A stretch of DNA of 64,000 nt from Hoeflea_A sp965249925 (GCA_965249925.1 OZ252260.1:2418001-2482000), one strand, 5' to 3'; positions 52,174-61,510 are shown, numbered from the stretch's first letter. The notes: generated by a model not told the origin, from the letters alone. Program-made: numbers and translations.

Positions 52174-52819
52174 TTTTTTTTGTTATAAGTTCGTCATCTC
52201 CCCAAGATTCCGAATGATCTCGAAATATTTCCTGAAAATCTTGAAGTACAAGTCGAAAGTTGATTAAAGCATTCTCAAGTTTTGGGTAACGGTTGGGCCA
52301 GATCCGGTTCAAAAGCCACCTCCGCAGCCTGAAGAGGTCCTCATCAACTTCTTTCCATATACTTGGCTGGCCGTGAGAAAGAACCGAGCTGCTCCAGATC
52401 GACCATTTATCCAAATGAACAAGATTATGCCACTCATCGATAATATCAGCGTAATATTCGTCATCTATCTGCTTTTTCTTGTTGAATTTTAATTGAGACT
52501 TTACCCAGATTTCGTGCTCCTTCTTCAATCGGATAAGGTAATCGACAGAGTATTTTTCTGGCTGGCTATCAACTATCTTGTGATGAACACGGCAAAGGAG
52601 AATCAGATTTTCATAGCTGTTCCGCTGCTTGATTGGAATTGTGGGGTTGGCACGCGGCCCATCGTCGCTTTCCGCCACTATGTGGCAGATTTCCCCAATG
52701 AGAGTGGCCTCATCGGTTTCGGTTTCGTCCTCATAAAGCTCAATGCGGCAACTCGGTTCAGAACATCGACAAGCCGCGCGACCCCAGAGCATTTTGTGTG
52801 TTTTCAAGGAAATCGACAT
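52148..52819 (-). CDS. HNH endonuclease, N-terminal part (frameshifted)
   Basis: The ATG at 52819 gives MSISLKTHKMLWGRAACRCSEPSC. The HNH core is GEICHIVAESDDGPR...NSYENLILLCRVHHKIVD, with the H, N and H ligands and additional Cys for zinc, then YSVDYLIRLKKEHEIWV. In this frame the protein ends early (LITKKILQNTGVG) because of an eight-A run; removing one A restores a long C-terminal part at 51832-52173. Either a broken gene, a sequencing error or a slippage-controlled gene. It is a probable defence nuclease, upstream of which (divergent) is the caspase-like gene. Confidence 0.8.
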   Translation of the reverse strand: MSISLKTHKMLWGRAACRCSEPSCRIELYEDETETDEATLIGEICHIVAESDDGPRANPTIPIKQRNSYENLILLCRVHHKIVDSQPEKYSVDYLIRLKKEHEIWVKSQLKFNKKKQIDDEYYADIIDEWHNLVHLDKWSIWSSSVLSHGQPSIWKEVDEDLFRLRRWLLNRIWPNRYPKLENALINFRLVLQDFQEIFRDHSESWGDDELITKKILQNTGVG

Positions 52820-53227
52820 GACTGTCGAACCCCTAATTGTGCAGTTATTGGATTGCTCATCGTTCCTGTATTGTTCTACATTCATACAATCAAAGCAATA
52901 GCCGAATCGACCAGCCGGAGCTCTGTTTGAGAGGTAGGACAGGAATGATATTCGACTAACGATTTCGGCTGTCTAGCCCGGACGTACTATAACTGCCGAA
53001 GCCAACGATCTGGGGCAGACACGTAGCTTCAACCACGAGAATTTAAAGTGGCGCTGGAAGCGATTGAGGTTAAGACGCCCTGCGTGCCGTTATTGGTCGC
53101 AGGACCCGGGACTGGCCCTACTCTAAGGGATCCGAAACAACGCGAAACGTGCTGCAAACGGGGCATCAATCGGTGGGCAAATCAGTGCGAACAGCGATCG
53201 AGCCGTGCTTAAAGATAGGAGAAACTC
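52820..53227. other. 408-bp intergenic region between HNH and caspase genes
   Basis: No supported gene. It must contain the divergent promoters of the HNH gene and the caspase-like gene; the latter has a clear AGGAG Shine-Dalgarno at about 53216. I could not identify paired promoter boxes or an operator. Confidence 0.4.
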
Positions 53228-54646
53228 ATGGGGCAAAGTATCGCGATTTTAGTTGGCAATAAAAGGTATGATGAATTGTCAACCTTGGACTGTTGCGCAA
53301 ACGACGTTGATCTGATGCATAGCTTGCTGTCAGAGACAAAAAAGTTCAGTCAGATCGTGGACTTCCAAGATCAGTCGGTTACTGCAGTTAAAGACGAACT
53401 TCGAAAACTGACGGAGTTGGAAGGCGGATTTGAAGAGATTTTCTTCTATTTCTCAGGACATGGTCTATCGAACGCTGACGACTTCTACATGTGCTTTGAG
53501 GGTTTCAGAGAGGCTGCGCCAAACTCGACAGGGCTATCGCGCACAGACGCTTTTGAGTTGGTTCGGCAATTTAACGCTGAACTATCAGTGGTCATTATCG
53601 ACGCTTGCGAAGCTGGTCGTAATTTAATCAAGACCGACATGCCGCCGCTGGCTCGGGTGCTGAAGTCGGGTTTTTCGAACTTCGTGCAGTTTTCATCCTG
53701 CACAGAAAGCCAATACTCGTTGGCAGGGGATCAGATCAGCCTTTTCACTGATGAGTTCGTCAAAGCGTGTCTGCAAAAGAAACAAGGCGTCGTATATTAC
53801 TCAGACGTGGAAAGTGCGTTGCGAGATGTGTTCTTGAATCACTCTGGTCAAACGCCCCACTTCATACGGCAAGGAACGTCGCAGGAGAAATTCTGCGACG
53901 ATGCCAGCCGACTTGATGAGTTTCGAAGACTGTTTTTGGCACCGCCGGATAACGCCGAAGAGCAGGAAGTTGGTGTGCAACCCGCAACGGCATTTGCCTT
54001 GGCTAAAAAAGCAATCGAAGACATTGAGGAGCGAATTCCGCCTAAGGAAGATGCACAAGCATTCATTGACGGGGTATTTGAAGCGGCTCTAAGCAATTCT
54101 GGACTTAGGCCAGAAGTAGCAGAATTTTTTAAGGTCCGTACCGTCAAATACAACGATTTTGAGTATGTGCAGAACAAGCGGTCAGTCGTCAATTTGTTGA
54201 GCCGTCGCGGTGGATCTGACTCCTTTGTTGAAAGTGACGTTGAGAAAAAGAAACGGCGTCAGCCGTTTGGAGGGCTTGGCTATAATGCACTCGTCGCTCT
54301 GAGTATGCCGGACGAATACGACGAGACTTACAGTTTGTTCAACCACTGCAAGTTGAAATCCGTCCATGTTGGCATCTACTTCGAACCAAAGTTTATGGCG
54401 CTCAATCGGATATTTTCGGAGATCGTATTTTTACCCCGTCTTACCGAATGTTTAATACTGACATGCAACTCAAATGAACGCCGATCTGGCTGGGGCTCAT
54501 TCAACGAATATGAAGGCACCAAGAATTGGAAGTGGTCGCACCATGCTTGGTCAGATGATCCTGCGACAGTTGCCAGCAATTACGTGTCTGACCCACACGA
54601 TTTTGCAAAGGAGTATATCTTTTCGTTCGGAGAGGAAAGCAGTTGA
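53228..54646 (+). CDS. caspase-family (peptidase C14-like) protease
   Basis: 472 aa. Catalytic dyad: His78 in FFYFSGHG and Cys127 in VIIDACEAGRN, preceded by a typical SIAILVGNKRYDELSTLDCCANDVDLM start. Residues about 1-240 form the caspase domain; residues about 240-472 are an unknown domain, including LSRRGGSDSFVESD and a Trp-rich GTKNWKWSHHAW region. Stand-alone bacterial caspases often serve as abortive-infection effectors. Its placement next to an HNH nuclease in an AT-rich island supports a defence role. No transmembrane segment. Confidence 0.88.
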   Translation: MGQSIAILVGNKRYDELSTLDCCANDVDLMHSLLSETKKFSQIVDFQDQSVTAVKDELRKLTELEGGFEEIFFYFSGHGLSNADDFYMCFEGFREAAPNSTGLSRTDAFELVRQFNAELSVVIIDACEAGRNLIKTDMPPLARVLKSGFSNFVQFSSCTESQYSLAGDQISLFTDEFVKACLQKKQGVVYYSDVESALRDVFLNHSGQTPHFIRQGTSQEKFCDDASRLDEFRRLFLAPPDNAEEQEVGVQPATAFALAKKAIEDIEERIPPKEDAQAFIDGVFEAALSNSGLRPEVAEFFKVRTVKYNDFEYVQNKRSVVNLLSRRGGSDSFVESDVEKKKRRQPFGGLGYNALVALSMPDEYDETYSLFNHCKLKSVHVGIYFEPKFMALNRIFSEIVFLPRLTECLILTCNSNERRSGWGSFNEYEGTKNWKWSHHAWSDDPATVASNYVSDPHDFAKEYIFSFGEESS

Positions 54647-54800
54647 CCATACACAAGTCTGAAATCAATAACCGCTATAAGAGCAGCGACTACAACAACT
54701 CTATCGACGATAGTTCGCCCCAATGCGTACCGTCCGCGCACCATCGATGCCTCGAATCATTAGCGAACGCCTTTACCCGTTGTAATAGTTGCTTATCCCC

Positions 54801-55403
54801 TCACCAGGCCTCCGACGCCACCTCCGGCCACATCCGCTTGGCTCGGGCCGCCTTCTCCCCGTAACTCCCGGCATTGTCGAGCGCCCGGTTGGGCACGATG
54901 CGGAATCCGAAGATCGGTTCCAGACCAAACGGCGCATAGAGATCCAGCCCGCCGTCGGCGTCCAGCCGCAGCCCGACGGCATGGGTCTGTGACGAATACC
55001 TTGTGATCGCCTCGTCGCCATGGGTCAGCGGCGGGAAGTCAATACCGAACTTCTCCGGGAACCACAGATGCACCCGCGCCTGGTTGCGGATCTCCACCGG
55101 GATCGGCGAGGCGGCAAACACGTCACGGCCGCGCCGGATCGCCGCGTCCTCGGCCTCCCAGGAGAGGTCGCCGGCGTCGTAGTACAGCAGATCGATGTCC
55201 TTGATCCCGTAGCCCGACGGCCGCCCGGTCAGCGCGTTCCAGACGCTGTTGTAGATCGCCCCCGCCAAGATTCGCCACTGCGGCAGGTCAAGCGCCCGTG
55301 CGCCCTCCAGCGCGTCCATCAGCAGCGGTTCGGCGCGCACGATGTCGAACAGGATGGCGCGCTGCCGTTCGAACGGCAGGCCGGCATAGCGCAGATGGTC
55401 CAA
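54801..55403 (-). CDS. nucleotidyltransferase family protein
   Basis: 200 aa with a TTG start at 55403 (the true start may lie slightly upstream in the same frame, which has no ATG). The nucleotidyltransferase motif is GYGIKDIDLLYYD with two acidic residues, followed by PVEIRNQARVHLWFPEKFG and AVGLRLDADGGLDLYAPFGLEP, the NTP_transf_6-like pattern. Transferase partner and substrate unknown. It lies 62 nt after the oxidoreductase gene. A decayed copy of its 5' half is at 49545. Confidence 0.85.
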   Translation of the reverse strand: MDHLRYAGLPFERQRAILFDIVRAEPLLMDALEGARALDLPQWRILAGAIYNSVWNALTGRPSGYGIKDIDLLYYDAGDLSWEAEDAAIRRGRDVFAASPIPVEIRNQARVHLWFPEKFGIDFPPLTHGDEAITRYSSQTHAVGLRLDADGGLDLYAPFGLEPIFGFRIVPNRALDNAGSYGEKAARAKRMWPEVASEAW

Positions 55404-55465
55404 TGGCTCCCCCGATTCGATGGCGTGGCGCCATGATGCGGGGGCGTTATTCCGGGTGCAAGCCG

Positions 55466-56458
55466 CTACACCGTCTCCCAGCCGTCGCTGTCGCCGGCCC
55501 GGTAGATGGCGTCGATCACCCGCTGATTCAGCTTCGAGTCCTCCAGCGAAAACAGTGTGTTTTCGGCGCCCGCCGCGACGTCGGCGAAGGTTTCCAGCAT
55601 GTTGCGGTATTGCCGCGAGTCGGGGAAGCGGAAGATTTCCGCGCCGTCGCGGCCGCGGTTGTGCAGGGTGATCGACGGATGGGCGTAGTCGCCGGCGTTG
55701 AACGGGCCGTCGACCTCGATGACGCCGCTCTCGCCGTGGAACACCATCTGCTGGCGCAGCGCCATCTGGGTCGAGCAGTAGAAGGTCATGGTGAAGTCGC
55801 CGAAATCGGCGAGCACGTTGGCGTAACTGTCGGTGCCGAAGGTCGGGTCGCGTTCAACCTGTGCCAGCACCCGTGTCGGCTCCTGGCCGGTGGCGATGCG
55901 GGTGGTGACGGTCGGATAGACGCCGATGTCGGGCAGCCCGCCGCCGCCGAGGTCGACCTGGTTGCGCATGTTGTCGGGGTCGACGTTGAAATAGGTGAAG
56001 ACGCCGGCGACCTGGCGCAGCCGGCCGATGGCGCCGTCGGCGATCAGCGCGCGCACCTTGGCCCATTGCGGGTGGTAATGCACCATGAAGGCTTCCGACA
56101 GCAGCACGTTATTGCGGTCACGGGCGGCGATCAGCGCGTCGATGTCGCCGGCCTTCAGGGCGATCGGCTTTTCGCACAGCACATGCTTGCCGGCGTCGAC
56201 CGCCTTGAGGCTCCATTCGACGTGCTGGCTGGTCGGCAGCGGAATGTAGACGCCGTCGACGACGTCGGATTCGAGCAGCGCCTCGTAGGAGCCGAAGGCG
56301 TGCGGCGCGCCAAACCGGTCGGCGAGCGCCCGGGCGCGGCCCTCGTCGCGGCTGGCGATGGCCATCACCACGCCGTTCGGCACATCGGCCATCGCCGGCA
56401 GCAATTGCACACGGGCGATCTTCGCCGTCGAAAGCACGCCCCATCTGAATGCCGTCAT
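55466..56458 (-). CDS. Gfo/Idh/MocA-family oxidoreductase
   Basis: 330 aa from ATG 56458 with GGGAGGA just upstream. The Rossmann region WGVLSTAKIARVQLLPAM and VAIASRDEGRARALADRFG binds NAD(P); CEKPIALKAGDIDALI is the family EKP motif; FMVHYHPQWAKVRALI and DIGVYPTVTTRI are the C-terminal domain signatures. It oxidises or reduces a sugar- or diol-like substrate. It overlaps nadV by 4 bp (ATGA), so translation is coupled. Confidence 0.9.
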   Translation of the reverse strand: MTAFRWGVLSTAKIARVQLLPAMADVPNGVVMAIASRDEGRARALADRFGAPHAFGSYEALLESDVVDGVYIPLPTSQHVEWSLKAVDAGKHVLCEKPIALKAGDIDALIAARDRNNVLLSEAFMVHYHPQWAKVRALIADGAIGRLRQVAGVFTYFNVDPDNMRNQVDLGGGGLPDIGVYPTVTTRIATGQEPTRVLAQVERDPTFGTDSYANVLADFGDFTMTFYCSTQMALRQQMVFHGESGVIEVDGPFNAGDYAHPSITLHNRGRDGAEIFRFPDSRQYRNMLETFADVAAGAENTLFSLEDSKLNQRVIDAIYRAGDSDGWETV

Positions 56459-57843
56459 GTCATTCCTCCCGCCATGCGCTGGCGAATCTCGGACAGTGTC
56501 CGGTCGACCAGCAGGTTTCCGTTTTCCCACACCGGCTGCAACAGGTTGTCGCGATCGCCGAGATCCTTGAGCGGCACCGCCACCGGCCGGCCGTTATCGA
56601 GCACCACCGCCTGGCGGCCGCGCTTCGAGGCCTTGCCGGGGTCGGTCTTCGGGTCCTTGTGCACGCCGCCCCAATTGCCGTCGGCGTCGCGCCGCGCATT
56701 GGCCTTCATGGCGAAGCGCAGCGTGTCGCGGTTGACCTTCTGCAACAGCCCGGCGCCCATGCCGAAGGCGATGTTCTCGGCCGACCAGCCGCGCTCCATC
56801 AGCCGCTCCAGAATGATGCCGATGCTGTCCGGCGTCACCCCGTCGCCCTGGATCACCCGCACCGCCGGATCGAGCACCTTGTAGCCCTTGGCGTTTTCCG
56901 AATAGCCGAAAATGCCGCCGAGCATGTCGACGGTATCGACCGGCACCACCGTCGGATCGCCGGAATCGGGCCGCACCACCAGCGTGCCGCCCATCGCCTT
57001 GACCTTGTCGCGCAGCCGTTTGCCCCAGATCTCCGACACCGCGTGGTAGAGATCGTAGGAATCGGAGACCACGGCGACCAGCTTGCCGTCGCCGCCGAAG
57101 GCCTCGATCATGTTGTCGTAGGCCTCCGTCTCGCGCTCCTCGCCCCAGGCGGTCATGGTCGAGTGCTCGGCCGCGGGTATAGAGAAGCCGGCCATCGGCT
57201 CGTGATAGTATTTGCGGGCGTAGACCAGGCCGGCGACGGTGTCGGTGCCGAGGAAATTCACCAGATGGGCGACGCCGCCGAGGCCCGCCTGCTCCAGCGA
57301 GGTGGCGCCGCGGGCGCCGAAATCGTGCAGCCGAAACGGCAGAACGTCCGCATAGTCGTCGCAGGAGCGTTCGAGCGCCGCGGTGATAATGCCGCGCACA
57401 TGGTAGGAGATCGTCGCCACGGTCGACGGGTACCATACGGCCCGAAGCAGCGCCGTCTCGATGAAGGTCGGCAGCCAGAAGAAATCCGGATCGGTGTTGC
57501 GCACTTGCACGAGCGGCGTGCCGGCCGGCACCACCAGGCCCTCAGGCAGCGCTTCGATGCACAGCGGAAAACGGCCGCCGTGGCGGCTCACCAGCCGCTC
57601 CCAGCCGGCGCGGTGAAACGGCAGGCCGTGCGCCGTCACCAGTTCTTCGGCCTCGTCGACATCGGCCATGGTGACGGGCCGCGACAGGTATTCTTTCAAG
57701 AACATCTGCAGCCCGAAGAACAGCACGTGGTCGTGGCGGCCGCCAGGCCGGCTTTCGATATAGGCCGAGATCGCCGCGGTGCCGGGCGGATACTGCGCGA
57801 AGTGCGAGTATTTGTAGCTGTCCGTGTTGAGGATCATGTTCAT
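56455..57843 (-). CDS. nadV: nicotinamide phosphoribosyltransferase
   Basis: 462 aa from ATG 57843 with GGAGATGTTTGC upstream. NAMPT/NadV pattern: MILNTDSYKYSHFAQYPP at the N-terminus, DFGARGATSLEQA, GTDTVAGLVYARKYY, IPAAEHSTMTAWG (phosphoribosyl site) and VVRPDSGDP, with the C-terminal KTDPGKASKRGR. It makes nicotinamide mononucleotide from nicotinamide and PRPP for NAD salvage. Bacterial NadV is patchy and often acquired; here it sits next to the pheST genes and is fused translationally to the oxidoreductase. Confidence 0.92.
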   Translation of the reverse strand: MNMILNTDSYKYSHFAQYPPGTAAISAYIESRPGGRHDHVLFFGLQMFLKEYLSRPVTMADVDEAEELVTAHGLPFHRAGWERLVSRHGGRFPLCIEALPEGLVVPAGTPLVQVRNTDPDFFWLPTFIETALLRAVWYPSTVATISYHVRGIITAALERSCDDYADVLPFRLHDFGARGATSLEQAGLGGVAHLVNFLGTDTVAGLVYARKYYHEPMAGFSIPAAEHSTMTAWGEERETEAYDNMIEAFGGDGKLVAVVSDSYDLYHAVSEIWGKRLRDKVKAMGGTLVVRPDSGDPTVVPVDTVDMLGGIFGYSENAKGYKVLDPAVRVIQGDGVTPDSIGIILERLMERGWSAENIAFGMGAGLLQKVNRDTLRFAMKANARRDADGNWGGVHKDPKTDPGKASKRGRQAVVLDNGRPVAVPLKDLGDRDNLLQPVWENGNLLVDRTLSEIRQRMAGGMT

Positions 57844-57879
57844 GCAAACATCTCCGCCCGCGGCGACCCGTCGTTCCGG

Positions 57880-60297
57880 TCAGCCGCGCAACACGGCACC
57901 GGTCCGCTGCGCCACCTGATCGACGATGCGCTTGGCGAGCGCCTCCAGCTCGGCGTCGGTCAGCGTACGGTCGGTCGGCTGGATCTCGACCTCGACGGCG
58001 ACCGACTTCTTGTTGTCGCCCAGCGCCGATCCCTCGAACACGTCGAACACGTTGACGCCCGCGATCAACGCCTTGTCGGCGGCGATCACCGCGTTGGTGA
58101 TGGCGGCGGCCGGCTGGTCGCTGTCGACGACGAAGGCGAAGTCGCGGCGCACCGATTGCAGCCGCGAGATGTCGAGCGGCGTCTTGGTGCGGGTCGCCTT
58201 GCGCTTCGGCGCCGGAATAGCGTCGATGTCGATCTCGAAGCCGCACAGCGGGCCGTCGACGCTCATCTGATCGAGGGTGCGCGGGTGGAACTCGCCGAAA
58301 CTGCCGAGCACCACCTTTGGCCCGAGCTTGATGACGCCGGAGCGGCCCGGGTGATACCAGTCGGGGGCGCCGGCCTCGATCTGCACCCGCGTCACCGGCG
58401 CGCCGCAGGCCTCCAGGGCGGCCAGCGCATCGGCCTTGGCGTCGAACACGCCGATGCTGTCGGCGGCACCGTTCCAGTGGCGGCCGGCGCCCGAAGCCTT
58501 GGCGGTGCCGCGGCGGATGCCGGCAGCCATGCGGCGCTGGCCGTCGGGCGTTTCGTCGCGATAGACATCCGACACCTCGAACAGCGCCAGGTCGTGGATG
58601 CCGCGGTCGGCATTGCGCTGCGCCGCGGCGACCAGGCCGGGCAGCAGCGACGGCCGCATGTCCGACAGCTCGGCGGCGATCGGGTTGGACAGTTTCAGCG
58701 CGTCGGCGCCGCCGCCGAACAGGCCGGCGTCGCGGGCGTCGATGAACGACCAGGTGACCGCTTCCAGCATGCCGCGGCCGGCCAGCGCCCGCTTGGCGGC
58801 GCGGGTGCGCAGCTGCACGGTGGTCAGAATCTTGTTGGCGATGACGTCGTGGCGCGGCAGCGGCTGCGGGTCGATGCGGTTGACGCCGTAGATGCGCATC
58901 ACCTCCTCGACCAGGTCGGCCTTGCCGTCGACGTCCGGCCGCCAGGTTGGCACCGCCACGTCGACCGTGTCGCCGTCGCCGGACGGCTCGAAACCGAGCC
59001 GGCTCAAGATCCCCAGCGCCTCGTCGCGCGGCACGTCGATGCCGGTCAGCCGGCGCACTTCGGCGAGCGGGAACGACACCACCTTGTTGACCGGCTCTTC
59101 GTAGCCGACGATCTGCGGCTGCGTCGGCGTGCCGCCGCACAGCTGCGTCACCAGCTGCGTCGCCAGCTCCATGCCTTCCGCCATATAGGCCGGGTCGACG
59201 CCGCGTTCGAAGCGGTAGCGGGCGTCGGTGATGATGCCGAAATCGCGGCCGGTGCGGGCGATGCTGTGCGGATCCCACAGCGCCGATTCGATCAGCACGT
59301 CGGTGGTGCTCTCGTCGCAGCCGGAATGCTCGCCGCCGATGATGCCGGCGATCGATTCGACACCGTCGTCGTCGGCGATGACGCAGACCTCGTCGTTGAC
59401 CGTGTATTCGCGGCCGTCGAGCGCCAGCACGCTCTCGCCATCGCGGCCGCGGCGCACTACCAGGTCGCCGTTGACCTTGGCGGCGTCGAAGACGTGCAGC
59501 GGCCGGCCGCGGTCGAAGGTCACGTAGTTGGTGATGTCGACCAGCGCGTTGATCGGCCTGAGACCTATTGCGATCAGCCGCTTCTGCATCCAGGCCGGGC
59601 TCGGGCCATTGTTGACGCCGCGCACCATGCGCAGCGCGAAGCCGAGGCACAGCGGCTTGCTGTCGCCGAACTGCAGCGACACGCCGACCGGGCAGGGGCC
59701 GTCGCCGCCCGCCGGTGGCGTGCTCTTGTCCTTGAGCGTGCCCAGCCCGTAGGCGGCCAGGTCGCGGGCGATGCCGTGCACGCCGGCGCAGTCGGGCCGG
59801 TTGGTGGTCAGTCCGATATGGATCATCGGATCGTCGAGCCCGGCATAGGCGGCGTAGCTGCTGCCCAGCTCCAGGTCGGTGTCGGCGATATCGATAATGC
59901 CTTCATGTTCGTCGGAGATCTGCAGCTCGCGCTCCGAACACATCATGCCGTGGCTCTCGACGCCGCGGATCTTGCCGACGGCGAGCATCAGGTCGATGCC
60001 CGGAATATAGGTGCCGGGCGCCGCGAAGGCGCCGACCAGCCCGGCCCGGGCGTTCGGCGCGCCGCACACTACCTGCACTGGATCGCCGGAGCCGGTGTCG
60101 ACCGTCAGCACCTTGAGCCGGTCGGCGTCGGGATGCTTTTCGGCCGACAGCACGCGGGCCACGACGAACGGCTGGAAGGCCGACTTGTCGTCGACCTCCT
60201 CGACCTCCAGGCCGATCATGTTGAGCGCGTCGACGATCTCGTCGAGCGTCGCGTCGGTTTCGAGATGGTCCTTCAACCAGGAAAGCGTGAATTTCAT
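57880..60297 (-). CDS. pheT: phenylalanine-tRNA ligase, beta subunit
   Basis: 805 aa, the normal length. MKFTLSWLKDHLETDATLDEIVDAL starts the protein; residues about 40-150 form the tRNA-binding EMAP-like domain (VDTGSGDPVQVVCGAPN); then B3/B4 (FDRGRPLHVFDAAKV), B5 and the ferredoxin-like anticodon-binding domain at the end (SVRRDFAFVVDSDQ). With PheS it forms the (alpha-beta)2 synthetase. 27 nt follow pheS. Confidence 0.97.
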   Translation of the reverse strand: MKFTLSWLKDHLETDATLDEIVDALNMIGLEVEEVDDKSAFQPFVVARVLSAEKHPDADRLKVLTVDTGSGDPVQVVCGAPNARAGLVGAFAAPGTYIPGIDLMLAVGKIRGVESHGMMCSERELQISDEHEGIIDIADTDLELGSSYAAYAGLDDPMIHIGLTTNRPDCAGVHGIARDLAAYGLGTLKDKSTPPAGGDGPCPVGVSLQFGDSKPLCLGFALRMVRGVNNGPSPAWMQKRLIAIGLRPINALVDITNYVTFDRGRPLHVFDAAKVNGDLVVRRGRDGESVLALDGREYTVNDEVCVIADDDGVESIAGIIGGEHSGCDESTTDVLIESALWDPHSIARTGRDFGIITDARYRFERGVDPAYMAEGMELATQLVTQLCGGTPTQPQIVGYEEPVNKVVSFPLAEVRRLTGIDVPRDEALGILSRLGFEPSGDGDTVDVAVPTWRPDVDGKADLVEEVMRIYGVNRIDPQPLPRHDVIANKILTTVQLRTRAAKRALAGRGMLEAVTWSFIDARDAGLFGGGADALKLSNPIAAELSDMRPSLLPGLVAAAQRNADRGIHDLALFEVSDVYRDETPDGQRRMAAGIRRGTAKASGAGRHWNGAADSIGVFDAKADALAALEACGAPVTRVQIEAGAPDWYHPGRSGVIKLGPKVVLGSFGEFHPRTLDQMSVDGPLCGFEIDIDAIPAPKRKATRTKTPLDISRLQSVRRDFAFVVDSDQPAAAITNAVIAADKALIAGVNVFDVFEGSALGDNKKSVAVEVEIQPTDRTLTDAELEALAKRIVDQVAQRTGAVLRG

Positions 60298-60324
60298 CGG
60301 AATTCTCTCGCGATTGTCTTTCGG

Positions 60325-61407
60325 TCAGCTGCTCAAGCCGGCGAACAAAGTCGGCAAATCGAGCGGCCGGAAGCCGTAATGGCGCAGCCAGCGGCTGTCG
60401 GCATCGAAGAAGGCGCGCAGGTCCGGCATGCCGTATTTCAGCATGGCGATGCGGTCGATGCCGATGCCCCAGGCGAAACCCTGGTATTCGTCAGGGTCGA
60501 GCCCGACATTGCGCAGCACGTTGGGATTGACCATGCCGCAGCCGAGGATCTCCATCCAGTCGTCGCCCTCGCCGAAGCGCACCTCGGTGCCCGACCGGTC
60601 GCACTGGATATCGAGCTCGAGGCTCGGCTCGGTGAACGGGAAGTAGGACGGCCGGAAGCGCATGCCGACGGCCGGCACCTCGAAGAACGCCTTGCAGAAC
60701 TCCTGTAGCACCCATTTCAGGTTGGCCACATTGGCGCTGCGGTCGACGACCAGGCCCTCCAGCTGATGGAACATCGGCGTATGGGTCGGGTCGCTGTCGC
60801 AGCGATAGGTCTTGCCCGGAATGACGATGCGGATCGGCGGCTTCTGCTTGAGCATCGTGCGGATCTGCACCGGCGAGGTATGGGTGCGCAGCAACAGCCG
60901 CTCGCCTTTCTCGTCCGGATGGAAGAAGAAGGTGTCGTGCATCTCGCGCGCCGGGTGGTCGGGCGGAAAATTGAGCGTCGTGAAGTTGTATTCGTCGGTC
61001 TCGATGTCGGGCCCTTCGGCGATCGAGAAGCCCATATCGGCGAAGATCGCGGTGATTTCGTCGACCACCTGGGAGATCGGGTGGATGCGCCCGGTCTCCA
61101 GCGGCGCCGCACGCACCGGCAGCGTCACGTCGACCGTCTCGCGGGCCAGCCGCTCGTCGATCGCCCGTTCGTGCAGTGCCTGCTTGCGCTCGCTGATGGC
61201 GTCGGCGACCTTGTTCTTCAGGCCGTTGATCGCTGGTCCCATCACCTGGCGCTCTTCCGGCGTCATGCCGCCGAGGGTTTTCAGCCGCTCCGAGATCGAG
61301 CCCTTCTTGCCGAGCGCCGAGACGCGCACCGCCTCGATCGCCTGTTCGGAATCGGCGGACGCGATGTTGGCGAGAATCTGTTCTTCCAGTTGCTGCAGAT
61401 CGCTCAT
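60325..61407 (-). CDS. pheS: phenylalanine-tRNA ligase, alpha subunit
   Basis: 360 aa from ATG 61407 (ATG 61416 is an alternative). The N-terminal coiled coil (MSDLQQLEEQILANI, GSISERLKTLGG) precedes the class II catalytic core: motif 2 GKTYRCDSDPTHTPMFHQLEG and motif 3 GFAWGIGIDRIAMLKYG, with FNFPPDHPAR-like conserved FPPDHPAREMHDTFF. Charges tRNA-Phe together with pheT product. A terminator separates it from rplT, so pheST is probably also read from its own promoter or by attenuation. Confidence 0.97.
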   Translation of the reverse strand: MSDLQQLEEQILANIASADSEQAIEAVRVSALGKKGSISERLKTLGGMTPEERQVMGPAINGLKNKVADAISERKQALHERAIDERLARETVDVTLPVRAAPLETGRIHPISQVVDEITAIFADMGFSIAEGPDIETDEYNFTTLNFPPDHPAREMHDTFFFHPDEKGERLLLRTHTSPVQIRTMLKQKPPIRIVIPGKTYRCDSDPTHTPMFHQLEGLVVDRSANVANLKWVLQEFCKAFFEVPAVGMRFRPSYFPFTEPSLELDIQCDRSGTEVRFGEGDDWMEILGCGMVNPNVLRNVGLDPDEYQGFAWGIGIDRIAMLKYGMPDLRAFFDADSRWLRHYGFRPLDLPTLFAGLSS

Positions 61408-61439
61408 CTTGACCATTCCTGTGATGCGGGTCAGCCATG

Positions 61440-61473
61440 AAAAAACCCGCGCCGGCCCAGCCAGCGCGGGTTT
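61440..61473 (-). terminator. intrinsic terminator between rplT and pheS
   Basis: On the minus strand a 10-bp GC-rich stem (AAACCCGCGC/GCGCGGGTTT) with an 11-nt loop is followed by a run of six T. It follows rplT (end 61511) and precedes pheS (start 61407), so transcription of the ribosomal protein genes can end before pheST. Confidence 0.85.
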
Positions 61474-61510
61474 CCCATTATCGAATTGTCATGCCTGGGA
61501 AAACGCTGGC

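Noticed and set aside
53030..53200. possible tRNA or attachment site before the caspase gene
   Set aside because: I looked for a cloverleaf and for direct repeats at the island edges and found none that pair convincingly.
56449..60708. 1419-codon open frame on the plus strand
   Set aside because: It lies antisense to nadV, pheT and part of pheS. High GC at third positions keeps the opposite frame open; there is no Shine-Dalgarno and the protein is low-complexity.
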